Shown: positions 12,001-18,062, counted from the first letter of the stretch. The stretch: 64,000 nt of DNA from Spirochaetaceae bacterium (GCA_002730875.1 PCBI01000003.1:150789-214788); one strand, 5' to 3'. Program-made: numbers and translations. The notes: generated by a model from the sequence alone, not told the origin.

Positions 12001-14459
12001 GAGCTCGCCTCAAGGTTTTTTCCCCTGGCCGAATAACGATCAAAGTCGGTTTGCTTTTGAATCAGTTCGTCAAACAATGACTGGTATTGTTCCGAGTCGG
12101 GGTCCAGGTTTCGATCTACGTCCGGGTTCGGATTCGTATCCATTTCCAGGTGCATACTCTGAAGCTGATGAGCCAGATCGCCGGCCTTGCCCGCCGCTAC
12201 ATCGTATGCTAGCTGTAAGAGATCGGTCTTTAGCCTGGTGGCCTCCACTCTCCAATCTGTAACTGCGGCCATTTCAAGGCCGGCGCCGTGCTTCTCGGCG
12301 ACGTCGGCGTAATGCTTTACTCTACGCGCTCGCTGCAGTCTCTGAGCCTGACGGTCTCGCTCTCTGCGAAGGACTTCCCATTCGTATTCGGCATCGGTCA
12401 TCAGATACGGATCATTGGCATTTCCAGTGATGTGCTGGCGATACAGTCCATCCTCCAGCTTTCCCAGAATAAGGTCGCGCAGTCGGGCACCCTCATTGCT
12501 GGACTCGGCGAAGAACTCGTTTCCCATGGCTTCCTTGATTTCGGACAGAACCTGCTGGCGCAGATCTGCGGCCTGCTGAGCCTGTGGGGAACCTTCATCT
12601 GCGTCTTCCGGCCAGAGCTCCTCCGCTCCGCCATTTCTATCGATGATTTCGTTGATGAGCTCCGAAATCTCGATACCATGTTCCAGGTACTCCTGGTCCA
12701 GGCCGGCTACCAGTTCGCGCATCTCTTCGATGCTATCCATGGCCCGGTAGTTGAAGTCCGTACTGGCTTTAAGCTTCCGCGCACGGTTTACGAAAAGGCG
12801 ATTCGAACGGATGTCGCTTTCTATGTCGCGAACGTACAGAGCATATTCAGTACGATTCCCATCGTCCGAAAGCCAGTCTGTCAATTCGTTTCGGAAATCG
12901 TCTTCATCCAGCTCTTCGAATTCCTGTCGGAGCTCTTCGCCAAACTCTCTCCGATCGATTAGCAGGCCCGAAGAAGGCTCATCGGAATACAGTGTTCCAT
13001 TCAGTTCTCGCTGGGCGCGGAGCAGGATGGCTTCAAACCTGTTGATGGATTTCTCCATCTCGCCGGCTTCCTTCTGATAGAAGTCGTACAGATCTTCATC
13101 GTCCTGGTTGCCCATAAGGACCAGAAGCTCCTGGTAGTAGTCCCTTGCTTCCCTGGCTTCGAGGAGGGCAGCGCCGCCTCCGCGGACCATGCTGGCCAAC
13201 TGCTCGGATTGACGGTCCCAGCCATCCCTTTCTTGCTGCACATAATCCTGTAGATCCGCTTCGGCCTGGGCACGGTTTTCTTCGAATTCCCGGTGCTTTT
13301 CGGCGTATTTGGCCCTGCCTTCCTCGATTTTGGTCTGGACTTCACGAAGCCAGTTGTCCCGGGCCGTCTTTAGTTTAGCGTGTTCGTCCTGCCAGATCTC
13401 TTCGGCTTCGCCACGAGCGGTCTTCGTGGCCTCCATCCATACAAGCCGATCCCGGTACAGGTCTTCTTCGGCCTGTTGAAACACCCGCAGTCCCTCGCTG
13501 ATAATAGCCTCAACCTGCTTCTGGTATTCCAGCGGGTCCGGACTGGTATCTTCCGAGTGCAGAGCTTCTTCGCTCCGCTTCAGTAGATCGGAGGTCTGCT
13601 CTTCCACCAGGTCCTCGGCCTCCTGGATAGCCTGATTCCCAATCTCTTCGGCAGAGCCAGAATCGGCCTGAACCTTTGCGCTCAGATCGTCCGTTCGCTT
13701 GAGGGCGATGTATCGGTTGCGGGCTCGGAGCAGATAGAAATGCTCCCGCATTTCGAATTCGCTGCGAATCTCTTCTTCTTTTTCTTCAATAGCACGATCC
13801 AGAGCCTGGATCTGACTATCTTCCAGAGGCCCAATGTTTTCCCGCGCTTTGGCAATCTTTGCTTCCAGGTCTTCTTCGAAGCTTTCCACCAGACTGGCAT
13901 TCAAACCTGCCACAAGGCTTTCCCAGCCATCCAGGTCCAGTTGCGGTTTGTTCTCAAACGTAGCCTCGGCGGTGGCTATGATCTCCTCATATTCCTGTTC
14001 GGAGATCTGCAGGCCCTGGATCTTCTCCTGTATAAGGCGAAATCCCGCTTCACGCTCCAGGATCAATTGCGAAGCCTCGGTTTCCCAGTCCAGGCGCGCG
14101 GTTTCGTACGCAGTCTCCAGAGCATCGAGCTTCGCCTGCCGCTTGTCAGCAGTAAGGTCGTCTTCCCGAATCCTATCCTCTCTTTCCTCCAGAGCCCGGG
14201 CTGCATCCTCTTCCCAGTCCGCCTGCAGCGAAACCAGGCCTGCCTGCACATAGCTTCGCCACTGATCCAGATCCGGCATGTGGGCCGCCCGATCCAGATA
14301 GCTCTTGAGCTCCCTTTCATCCTGAGCCTGAAAGTCCCGAAAGGGACGAGCCACCAGAGATGGGGGAAAAACGAAAATGACCAGAAAGTTCACGACGAGC
14401 CAGATACTGACCGATTTGCGCAACCCGCAGATAATGCCTTGCTGCCTGCTTGAATTCAT
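1..14459 (-). CDS. Giant coiled-coil surface/structural protein (C-terminus beyond window)
   Basis: One frame stays open from ATG at 14459 to the window edge, at least 4,819 codons, with no in-frame stop seen. AGGAG lies 8 nt before the ATG. Residues 1-38 are a basic stretch plus a hydrophobic segment (about 18-37), so an exported or inner-membrane-anchored protein is likely. The next ~3,900 residues are very rich in Glu, Gln, Leu, Ala and Arg and read as repeated coiled-coil segments broken by globular patches. One patch near 9690 has a DADGD-type acidic loop. From about residue 4160 (near position 1980) the style changes: a Pro-Gly-Met motif (PGMPGMPG), then Ala/Gly-rich hydrophobic segments around residues 4200-4330. 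From memory this resembles the very large Leptospira proteins grouped as TIGR04388; no search was done. Function unknown. It ends a run of leftward exported-protein genes. Confidence 0.85.
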   Translation of the reverse strand, partial: MNSSRQQGIICGLRKSVSIWLVVNFLVIFVFPPSLVARPFRDFQAQDERELKSYLDRAAHMPDLDQWRSYVQAGLVSLQADWEEDAARALEEREDRIREDDLTADKRQAKLDALETAYETARLDWETEASQLILEREAGFRLIQEKIQGLQISEQEYEEIIATAEATFENKPQLDLDGWESLVAGLNASLVESFEEDLEAKIAKARENIGPLEDSQIQALDRAIEEKEEEIRSEFEMREHFYLLRARNRYIALKRTDDLSAKVQADSGSAEEIGNQAIQEAEDLVEEQTSDLLKRSEEALHSEDTSPDPLEYQKQVEAIISEGLRVFQQAEEDLYRDRLVWMEATKTARGEAEEIWQDEHAKLKTARDNWLREVQTKIEEGRAKYAEKHREFEENRAQAEADLQDYVQQERDGWDRQSEQLASMVRGGGAALLEAREARDYYQELLVLMGNQDDEDLYDFYQKEAGEMEKSINRFEAILLRAQRELNGTLYSDEPSSGLLIDRREFGEELRQEFEELDEDDFRNELTDWLSDDGNRTEYALYVRDIESDIRSNRLFVNRARKLKASTDFNYRAMDSIEEMRELVAGLDQEYLEHGIEISELINEIIDRNGGAEELWPEDADEGSPQAQQAADLRQQVLSEIKEAMGNEFFAESSNEGARLRDLILGKLEDGLYRQHITGNANDPYLMTDAEYEWEVLRRERDRQAQRLQRARRVKHYADVAEKHGAGLEMAAVTDWRVEATRLKTDLLQLAYDVAAGKAGDLAHQLQSMHLEMDTNPNPDVDRNLDPDSEQYQSLFDELIQKQTDFDRYSARGKNLEASSDFISDVAGLDSETGPGVDDLNEMLGELDSLLNEYSGDDASAHPLIPFRNRLQSFRDENLSGQASASTLANRWKALHGTAWALSLEMEKLAGEFNYTEERELIQTALSQPNLKQREDALGDLKDDLESRTEALRLAEERLNESREAYKQARIDLEIQNSGETRELIQIELRNAASALGNVMTQMKTVEDAADVPLQTRVESAKDAYFDTIRQKRESDYQRKQTRQALGLVEALNNTMQAGAALRGLQDSEDYPQGAGTPENAEARARAILEIREDIAKAASPGVSGALSSLQGRLDLLESLQETIEDADTQPQEKAHAADKKERALTDLEDDITALQDSLKSTEETVRLALLKKLDREPDESDVPTKDDLKERSEELRDEMLEFAELASTDLELFLTEHRGESYSAMIAALDSAIATAADATTPTGKKSQANDAAGNRDGENTGDDAIYQLQSLQIIKDWIIDNRKLIQRANAEPGPDEPTATEKRWDDILDRASRLKESSTYWLEFENTRPESSGDDWVTEFRSERKALRDTLESVLSAGDGAVENAFYGLSMEERQLLLGYKAIRTDNATYLRRDLIQIRDLIQRDLDQLDTDFETIFEREEAKSLARQIQRARKELAETHPEYGETRARINLLRTQILEMQEEIEAADASERATLDAKYASDIEVLEKRIGELQDIVEAAKPDVESRQSEIRRLSAYLQELEGGKGSSSRFMNSVRSVFTQQLQELKEEQQRRALLNRGSPNSGADRPSRPVVESLGLALGVFVSDADGDARKSGDTYLISDEFSSLGLADVESLDDIAGTLNESLPGPVLEALSENLLDYASDPENSGRLSEEMRTAMMMLQGHLIDVAAAREIIDMRDSSLEEIRDRADRMKQNSAHLQEALPGWKNFDDEIMQALQKGASASAVLAILDSQENFELLEEEARRNVDGDETTDVPEAIQQRLSLYKDAHARLRNYRTDQVLASALSHFQSQLQSELNPNNDFEARKDPEYYLSSLQILDFDDAISVINSLSPSVDPDSDETLRSRLTARLPELASGSISRSIIMEIMVNEPELTGDALKAALIQDLNDAQSELIGSLDEMMQAARTAETLFSYLKGADGKNGAWDGELASLTDTQKEKAFIIALQKFEAESSKRAFNPESYPEEFLDLLMVRGSELAEERYEDFLKGQDLPGSVSEEGRPGLNLSGIPVFFQKQILARDFHAFLDGFASLSEFDSFSSLSGISNSEILDTYFESRKMEPHQTALLSEILSVRQWNDMKEDASEGSGSTGDLSKEELRAFLISADESEYSADFQEYIFALRLQDFLSNKTVIGSTAAEQKESFSVLFNQFLDDPAYAVHGQSMRERIASIERTRYLKGLGFEIHRQDLNPESRLPGALYQRFLDGELSEPAPDENSVLPDEFAGIVANHSDYLSMAEALTDSSQADSGGEENFVQILALLETGGQGTLYHDPGQADRILVDTGYDNLSEPALSFVRSYINRDSVYLSVGGADLQTAIVETETAAITRDFFPTEGELLIHQAFLEDHGADLSALSAALSETLEANPDFNNSPLFAYYLNQRGDLVQSLLETSPDDQNLSDNDFYDSLGASAKADFVELQTSLMENDLLTEELQRRSDKVALSVNHSAMQNLANSGTIPALVSMALGYFSQRLSDADFAILKENRHSLGRALMSAIFENGDEVGLSGALPGIFTNSEVTDGMQELVLQMGPQFKAGILDQAELWRVYLKEYAMDDGKRSELEALIEESQRRQKRLEVDLFSGSADGVDSMQERLENSGEGSAFILEMISGFLQSDTESLESLANQADRDFKIATRLGKFADLRGTRIDSNGKENLTVNRFVNYRTYAGAERDSQLNSYKDYLRGYNPGLFVDPDGRDRPILDAIMEKVASGETVWVSEDGIAAHEVRAESDWDMDSEDALAGAPVGLTLAVGDPREDTGFQQFAELTGTAVIEVEEVDLQDRNLDNLFDSDDWEEILASDPPSQGQNPGTADNSRILENGEGINLEVRSPVVRAVMPYRGRAVESLEGMRRVYYANLANNYLDSVTRLHNALRTVMNESQATSAQQATLLKTEMSDAIVSALTTAEENRENGHAAPAINSENFEDLDYEELKTLLEHEENVAAFNETLQTKEAALTGEIDGLNQDRASSQQAYQSALAARNLAQKEFAQAGRRQESQNRAVRDYFNTVMVAVEQDYEGAREDYQQAKDQANELRHEYQKVFSNYTRTMDQMSAIFEKVNASQQELDTRSRVQEYANTPYLYASADSGEHGFGDSQEGDSSESEKGHNGEDPATASVDAYALHSEDADVAFERALAAYNSIQRQFKQAGFDVLVQDDLEDFARVAQLRKEGNDLLDEELEEDDYERLAELQESRHSDFEGHQPYETVRNLFRQLGIEQLQVIAELGADPDDWELSDGLEQYREELKEIHGYDPAWLDSEDEAPKWQIADEAELYLLTLRDVNQRNGELIDARADYIFHTQRTVRLEKAARLVQAEIDKRKAAVEKARAEFDQIYKQNFGDMSGGENEAEKIKAREFVYRKMAAMLPPLDAGSENKVAINLGAEYASWFYGAGTVADEINRSIWGGNLDPNLYQWSPMQNAAAALGLTHWNAKSEKEKQAIRTWMEAGGGTALGYNQYVPVHMTWMQSLGQLDRAILENHITRSIWLPVLYDGAATAALDYGARYRQAAKMLAQGEAKLVLQQTLSFAASLNVGQAGDNSKVADVRRAEMRYERAQSELDYLTKAPDLHTLKSRLREFGAVERYELTEDELKYLYDAHPDQTGVDEDRQGDALNVSGLATKAKCFSSTGGRYSCNPDSTESGGLHEDNVTGEMVTIVSPSGDTDLADSGEKRQRISDDAEIEEIYDLGRVLKAMVSHGNTLREQARESYINAGTKTEGTFALAERSATIKELVQWASGDDPETDAIETSLHGGREFKGYQTTYLDQLEIARRIQGKQLEQQKDLQKRIWDARKKELEYKEGQWEAKMATIMQRGKDQWSAAENAFLNRWHAAKSEDEAETAAAEATWKQRIADHQDRKAAWEEDMRRRLAEKTLEEDLGNAIDDLNAEIRRNRDSLNADLPIIDRGAAINEALDRLEQQSLSRESLEGVNQSIEDFDAKVELQLRSRELGAEKIFDITKDFQKGLDRHQDNMRVMAKVQILEEYRNLIDEFVESIERQNEAYKEQTRAAALAAGYVDAGNIFIKKGLGGKNVGVVNPITPYDIRARAEEFKQSSQIYASEREFQRLMESASMPEFESILHVEKLKAQKWMQDISGTAKDAATRGSSTDCDELGDFGCWIGRAPNGDAPRMADAMAGKDVSSFGAAGKHAGVAAVINEFAGGLGEMGGESRPGMPGMPGFYLQMRFMNEQVSKKSQANIEQRGPFIDPASGAYNKVALGLHQAYHNTEVATRVHGLDRGKLTRANLGQVGKNAAQVGAMALDCATMACTPVTSSIVGGINAQIRIDTQRGGSEFRVTQESAIAATAALATAAIGGAHYSGMITEKATRAATTAVNLGSTGLQAGVREYRREGNDALAIARAGGTALLSYYSGKFLSSGSGAPGFWPGAGQSVAQSMIMDTASSAWELGRRRAGMDNYYSQSVTPGIQGFSSVIGGAMSAGMKADYQAGQSRSAQERLQNAYEAARKAADQGHEENQILSIFIGAVRDEKLARKLAAQFSKRYGEASVAKLLDFRNRIKGRRSREGKLSSGADIAAAILPGDRGVGMQKRLYQEIDELSATTGMSVEQATEQVIRAHGGDPGNALSAATMQSLAMMDADWQSHQAEMQSGFPESSPDLWETISAVQQGVQHGGDSAGVDRSHPIARYVRAEQMHKRYGDLRQKQFDSNYSIFASPLVSADDAANVAAANKRMLRESLNAQFGEGSYSEYMGYRKQMQARLAQLGYGDGFEAEGSDDGFDSRMRTLKSVGDLTLRSAGYLFNSKSWEQVRAEHNAYNMGLRRDARREELRLQHKVDRVMANQSIETRAILGLEIGRQYALGQR

Positions 14460-14613
14460 AGAACGCTCTCCTGTTAAGTGTGCGAGCGTCGCAAAGCATG
14501 CGAAAGGTGAGCCTGAGCCCCGGGGAACACAGGCAAAAGAGCGAAAACATCAGAATCGAGGCGAAAAACTGTTGGCCCCTTTCTCGTTGGGATCTTGCGA
14601 TACAGGTTCCGAC

Positions 14614-14670
14614 GGCACCGGACTTCCGAAACTCGGATACCCCGAACTTGCGATAGCCGGCTCCGGTGCC
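14614..14670 (-). promoter_or_regulatory. Inverted-repeat leader upstream of the giant gene
   Basis: A perfect 9-bp inverted repeat, GGCACCGGA (14614-14622) and TCCGGTGCC (14662-14670), encloses 39 nt that can form smaller hairpins. It lies in the 257-nt gap between the small lipoprotein gene and the giant gene, about 155 nt before the giant gene's start. A second short hairpin (GACTC/GAGTC) sits near 14702-14717, next to the upstream stop codon. Neither has a T-tract, so this looks more like a structured leader or processing site than an intrinsic terminator. Role unknown. Confidence 0.4.
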
Positions 14671-14716
14671 TCAAATCATTCACATCCGAGGATGATCCGC
14701 GGACTCGCAGCGGAGT

Positions 14717-15265
14717 CTAATTGGCTAACGAAGCATTCGGCAAGAGCAGCCGAAGAATTCGCTTCAGCCCATCATAGACGCGCGGCCGGGACACGTTGGT
14801 CAATCCTCCATGCATGACCGTAGCTTCCCTTACAATAGCGCCCGTTCGCAGATCCAGGATCTGAAAGAACAGACTCAGCGAATACTGACGCTGAACCAGA
14901 GTCTCTTCGGCGCGTACATCCATCTCGCCCCGGAGAAGGTACCGAGCTCGCAAGACGGAATTCAGTTCCAGAGTCTCCTTTCGGCTACGATAGCTCCCGG
15001 ACTCCGCAACTCCCTTGCTGCTCCCCGGAGTTGGCCGGGCCAGATCAACGCCGGCGCCCCGAATTGACAGCCCAAGCATGGAGTCCAGGGATTGGGCATC
15101 CAGAAATCGGGAGCTCAGTCCTTTTAGGATTACTTCGCCGGCGGCTACCCTCTGGATTCGAAGCTCCCTGGAAGACCAATGATAGGATTGCCAGTTCTGG
15201 CAGCCGCACAGGCAGCCCAGAAGAATAACCAGCAACGGTACCGCGCCAATCCGATTCAGTAGCAA
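14717..15265 (-). CDS. Small lipoprotein, possible partner of the giant protein
   Basis: The mature part is about 165 residues after a signal peptide with a lipobox-like end (LVILLGCLCGC). No ATG lies near the signal peptide. Two adjacent TTG codons (15268, 15265) overlap the end of the upstream gene, and GGGAG lies 7 nt before the second, so a translationally coupled TTG start is proposed. The body has a predicted beta-rich stretch (LRARYLLRGEMDVRAEETL, then SLSLFFQILDLRTGAIV). This resembles small outer-membrane-associated lipoproteins with a CsgG/LpoB-like fold, in which a 'ligand or partner type, then state' strand pattern is common; that is only an impression. It lies in a run of four leftward exported-protein genes ending in the giant gene. 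Function not recognised. Confidence 0.6.
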   Translation of the reverse strand: MLLNRIGAVPLLVILLGCLCGCQNWQSYHWSSRELRIQRVAAGEVILKGLSSRFLDAQSLDSMLGLSIRGAGVDLARPTPGSSKGVAESGSYRSRKETLELNSVLRARYLLRGEMDVRAEETLVQRQYSLSLFFQILDLRTGAIVREATVMHGGLTNVSRPRVYDGLKRILRLLLPNASLAN

Positions 15266-15816
15266 CAACGCACTCCCAGGTTCTGGGCCCTTTTTTTCCG
15301 AGAGGTCTGGCGAAAGCGAAGACAATCGCTGTGCACTCCGGCGATTACAGGGGCTCCTGTGCGTGGATAAACGGCCCACTCCAGGAGATTGGATTCCATG
15401 TCCCTGGGCCCCGGCCCGTTCCCAGGGCAATGCATTCCCGAGGGCAAGAGCTCCTGGCTTTTTTCGCACCGGGTTTCTCTGGCGCTGACGGTTCGGCAGG
15501 CCCATCGCCATTCCGGAAGTGTGCAGATCCGTCCGCCAGCCCGGGCGCAGACCTTCTTGGCTTCACTGAAATTGAGCCGGCCAGTAGGCATCAGACCCTG
15601 CCTGCTAAGAGTTCGCGATCCGTCACTCCAGCGTTCGAAATTGTCGATTCCGTAGCTTTTTCCGAATAGCTGAAAGAATGTGACATTGCTCCCCGCTCCG
15701 TCCTTTTCTTTCGAAGTATTATCATGCCGCGCAGTCGTGGAAGTACTGCAACCGCTACTCAGGGCTGCGAGAGTCATGACAAGAAGGACGCCTGCTTGCT
15801 TTGCGAAAACTGTCAT
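15256..15816 (-). CDS. Lipoprotein with formylglycine-generating-enzyme-like (SUMF1) fold
   Basis: ATG at 15816 is preceded by GGGAGG with a 6-nt spacer, which fixes the start. The start overlaps the end of the upstream gene (ATGA), indicating coupling. Residues 1-22 are a signal peptide ending in a lipobox (ALSSGC). The rest carries signatures of the FGE-sulfatase/C-type-lectin-like fold: CTLPEWRWAC, then DMESNLLEW, and a C-terminal GVRCC. In the family these correspond to LCTEAEWEYAC, DMSGNVWEW and GFRCC. At 186 residues it is shorter than catalytic FGE proteins. Most bacterial lipoproteins with this fold are binding or structural proteins rather than sulfatase activators, so a scaffold or ligand-binding role is more likely. 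Several cysteines suggest disulfides in the periplasm or at the surface. Confidence 0.7.
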   Translation of the reverse strand: MTVFAKQAGVLLVMTLAALSSGCSTSTTARHDNTSKEKDGAGSNVTFFQLFGKSYGIDNFERWSDGSRTLSRQGLMPTGRLNFSEAKKVCARAGGRICTLPEWRWACRTVSARETRCEKSQELLPSGMHCPGNGPGPRDMESNLLEWAVYPRTGAPVIAGVHSDCLRFRQTSRKKRAQNLGVRCCY

Positions 15817-16415
15817 GATTTGCCTCCCAATCGACCTGACTTCTTCGATTGAAAACGAATCTCCTCCAATATGCGGCTGGAATCGGGACCGTGGGCCAGA
15901 CTGTGTTGAATAAGACCACGGTATCTGTGTCCCGATGGACGATAGAACAAAGGACTCCACAGGCTGGCATCGCAAATGCCGCGATAGGAATTCTTCGAGA
16001 TCTGCACCTCACAACCGACGGCGCTTTCGAAACCGGTGGCATCCGGGACTACATTGGCTTCAGACGCGCGGAAGAAGCGAATGCTGTTTATACTCATCAA
16101 CGGGAACGCTCTGGCGCCCTGTTTGCCAATTATGCGCAAGGTTTTATCCGGCAATGCCAGAAGACCTCGAACCTCCAGGTCCCTGAATTTTAAGATGGCT
16201 CGCCGTTTTTGCGAAGGACTGATGGCCCGGCCCGCCAGCTGCCGCTTTCGAGTACCCAGTGGTTCGATTTCAAGTTCCGTGCGCATTTCCTGCAGGATCT
16301 CCGCAGTGCTGCGCTTTTCGGTGATGAAGTCCTCGGCGCTCAAACCCGCTGAGAATGGGATGAGGCAAAGGAGGACTCTTGCGATATGGATCGTTGCTGC
16401 ATTCTGAAGTCTCAT
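15813..16415 (-). CDS. Exported protein of unknown function
   Basis: About 200 residues. The N-terminus is a signal peptide (hydrophobic VLLCLIPFSAGLSA, cleavage probably before EDF). GTG 16418 and ATG 16415 are adjacent; GGGAG sits very close to both, so the exact start is uncertain. The mature protein has a charged helical segment (about residues 35-80) followed by a beta-rich half with two cysteines, probably one disulfide. No family was recognised. Its stop overlaps the start of the SUMF1-fold lipoprotein gene by four bases, so the two are co-translated. It follows the MerR gene by 77 nt on the same strand and may belong to the same transcript, which would place the giant-protein cluster downstream of that regulator. 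Confidence 0.65.
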   Translation of the reverse strand: MRLQNAATIHIARVLLCLIPFSAGLSAEDFITEKRSTAEILQEMRTELEIEPLGTRKRQLAGRAISPSQKRRAILKFRDLEVRGLLALPDKTLRIIGKQGARAFPLMSINSIRFFRASEANVVPDATGFESAVGCEVQISKNSYRGICDASLWSPLFYRPSGHRYRGLIQHSLAHGPDSSRILEEIRFQSKKSGRLGGKS

Positions 16416-16492
16416 CACTCCCTGTTGTCAGCAAAAGCCGCTTCGTTTCGCTTTTTTTCTTCTCTCTCGCGGGGACCATCCGACCTAAAGGC

Positions 16493-16966
16493 TCATTTTT
16501 TGGAAGCAGCAAGCGAGCTCGCTTCGGTCGCGTGGGTTTTCGTGGACGCCTTTATCGATGCAGACTTCTTTTCCAGGGATTCCACCAACTCCTTCAGGCC
16601 TTCCTGGCCTTTGTAGGGATTTGTTCGACAACGATGCAGCAACGCCGCTACGTCCGATCGGATCAGACTCAGCTCGGCTATTCGATTGTCCAGATCTTGA
16701 ATTCGGGACTCCAGTTTGATTTCGATTATTTCGGATGCAGTTTTCCGTGATCGCCCAAGTGTCTGCAGAAAATCTTTGATTTCAGCAAGACTGAAGCCCA
16801 ATCGCTTTACTCGATCCACAAAAAGTAGCGAGTAGAGGGCTTCTTCGCCGTATTCCTTGTAGCTGTTCTCCCGCCGATCCCGGGCCTTGATCATCCCCAG
16901 TTTTTCATAATACCGGATTGTATGGCGGGATACGCCGCTTTTTCTGGATAACTCTAGAATTAACAT
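16493..16966 (-). CDS. MerR-family transcriptional regulator
   Basis: 157 residues. The N-terminal winged helix is typical of MerR proteins: LSRKSGVSRHTIRYYEKLGMI, then the wing around ENSYKEYG, then LLFVDRVKRLGFSLAEIKDFL. A long dimerisation helix follows (about 75-110) with one cysteine (C113), and a Lys/Ser/Thr-rich tail. ATG 16966 is chosen because it gives the usual one- to three-residue lead into the HTH; an AAGGA lies 12 nt upstream. There is no metal-binding Cys pair of the CueR/ZntR type, so a metal sensor is unlikely. A single cysteine near the effector end would fit an electrophile or redox sensor, but that is inference. It diverges from the DJ-1 lipoprotein gene, whose promoter has a MerR-type palindrome, its probable target. 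Confidence 0.85.
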   Translation of the reverse strand: MLILELSRKSGVSRHTIRYYEKLGMIKARDRRENSYKEYGEEALYSLLFVDRVKRLGFSLAEIKDFLQTLGRSRKTASEIIEIKLESRIQDLDNRIAELSLIRSDVAALLHRCRTNPYKGQEGLKELVESLEKKSASIKASTKTHATEASSLAASKK

Positions 16967-17015
16967 AGAACTGACTGATCCTTCTCTTTTTTCTGCATTT
17001 TTTTCCGCCGGCGGC

Positions 17016-17047
17016 TTGACATTAGAGTATACTCTAACGTATACAAT
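17016..17047 (+). promoter_or_regulatory. MerR-type promoter/operator of the DJ-1 lipoprotein gene
   Basis: TTGACA (17016-17021) is a consensus -35. The perfect 16-bp palindrome TTAGAGTATACTCTAA follows immediately (17022-17037), then TATACA (17040-17045, spacer 18) or TACAAT (17042-17047, spacer 20). An over-long spacer filled by a palindrome is the hallmark of MerR-activated promoters. The divergent MerR gene begins 50 nt away. Confidence 0.75.
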
Positions 17048-17129
17048 ACCATCCAATCGCCGGTTCAAACGATGGCAAGCGCAAACCCGAGCTCGCAGTA
17101 ACGTCAATGGCCGGCAAAGGAGATTTATC

Positions 17130-18062
17130 ATGTCACATTCTGCCATTAGCGTCTTTGTATTTGGCATCTATATGTCCCTTCGCCGGGACAACGGTAGCAA
17201 ATCCAGAGCCTTGAACATTGACTCGAAAGAGTCAGGAGCGCAAGCCGGGCGTAGCGGCCTGGCGCAGAGTAGCATTATATTGGCAGCTCTGGCGCTGGTT
17301 CTCTTCGCGGGCTGCAGTAATCCGACGGTGGGTCAGCCTCCCATTACCTCGAGTCCCGCAAAGGAAGCCATCGGCAATAAGAAGGTGCTGATTGTTATTT
17401 CCGCGCATCCGAAGTACGAAAACCACAATGAAGCCACCGGTTACTGGCTTTCGGAAGTCACTCATTTTTACCATGTTCTGGCAAGGCATGGAATAGCCAT
17501 GGATATCGCATCTCCTGGCGGTCGGCCTGGCGTCATGGATCCTCGCAGCAATGACATGGACGATTCCATCAATGCAAGCTTCTGGAATAATGCCGACCTT
17601 CGCAAACAGTTGGATCAACCCCTGGACCCGGCCACGCTTGATCCGGAAGACTATGCGGTGATCTATTTCGCCGGCGGGCACGGAACCATGTGGGACTTCA
17701 CCGATTCGGATGTTCTGGCCCGGCTTGCGGCGCGGATATATGAAAACAACGGAATTGTATCGGCGGTATGCCATGGCCCGGCCGGACTGATTAATGTGAA
17801 GCTTTCGGACGGAAGCTATCTTCTAAAAGGACGGAAGGTCACTGGCTTTGCCAATTTCGAAGAAACCTTGATTGGCAAAACCGATATGGTACCGTATCTG
17901 CTAGAAGACAAACTGAAAGAAAGAGGCGGCGACTACTCCAGCGCTTTTCTTCCTTTTACCTCGTATGCGATAACCGACGGTCGTTTGATCACGGGCCAGA
18001 ATCCATTTTCCACCACCGAGGTAGCCGAGCAGGTTGTTGCGGCGCTGAGCAAAAGGCAGTAG
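17130..18062 (+). CDS. Membrane-anchored DJ-1/PfpI-family protein (putative lipoprotein)
   Basis: 310 residues from ATG 17130, which has AAGGAG 7 nt upstream. A long polar N-region (about 44 residues) leads into a hydrophobic segment and lipobox (LVLFAGC, Cys62), so the enzyme domain should be tethered outside the cytoplasm. From residue 84 the DJ-1/PfpI domain is clear: VLIVISAHPK, Glu in WLSEVTHFY, AGGHGTMWDF, and the nucleophile elbow SAVCHGPAGL (Cys214-His215). Spacing and length match the Hsp31-like branch, whose members have been reported as glutathione-independent glyoxalases or chaperones. Most relatives are cytoplasmic, so the lipoprotein form is unusual. The divergent MerR regulator and palindromic promoter suggest induction by an electrophile or similar stress (inference). 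Confidence 0.85.
   Translation: MSHSAISVFVFGIYMSLRRDNGSKSRALNIDSKESGAQAGRSGLAQSSIILAALALVLFAGCSNPTVGQPPITSSPAKEAIGNKKVLIVISAHPKYENHNEATGYWLSEVTHFYHVLARHGIAMDIASPGGRPGVMDPRSNDMDDSINASFWNNADLRKQLDQPLDPATLDPEDYAVIYFAGGHGTMWDFTDSDVLARLAARIYENNGIVSAVCHGPAGLINVKLSDGSYLLKGRKVTGFANFEETLIGKTDMVPYLLEDKLKERGGDYSSAFLPFTSYAITDGRLITGQNPFSTTEVAEQVVAALSKRQ

Noticed and set aside
1..14459. Many plus-strand open frames of 60-313 codons, for example 4713-5654
   Set aside because: They lie antisense inside the single giant minus-strand frame, lack ribosome-binding sites and have the biased composition of complementary coiled-coil codons.
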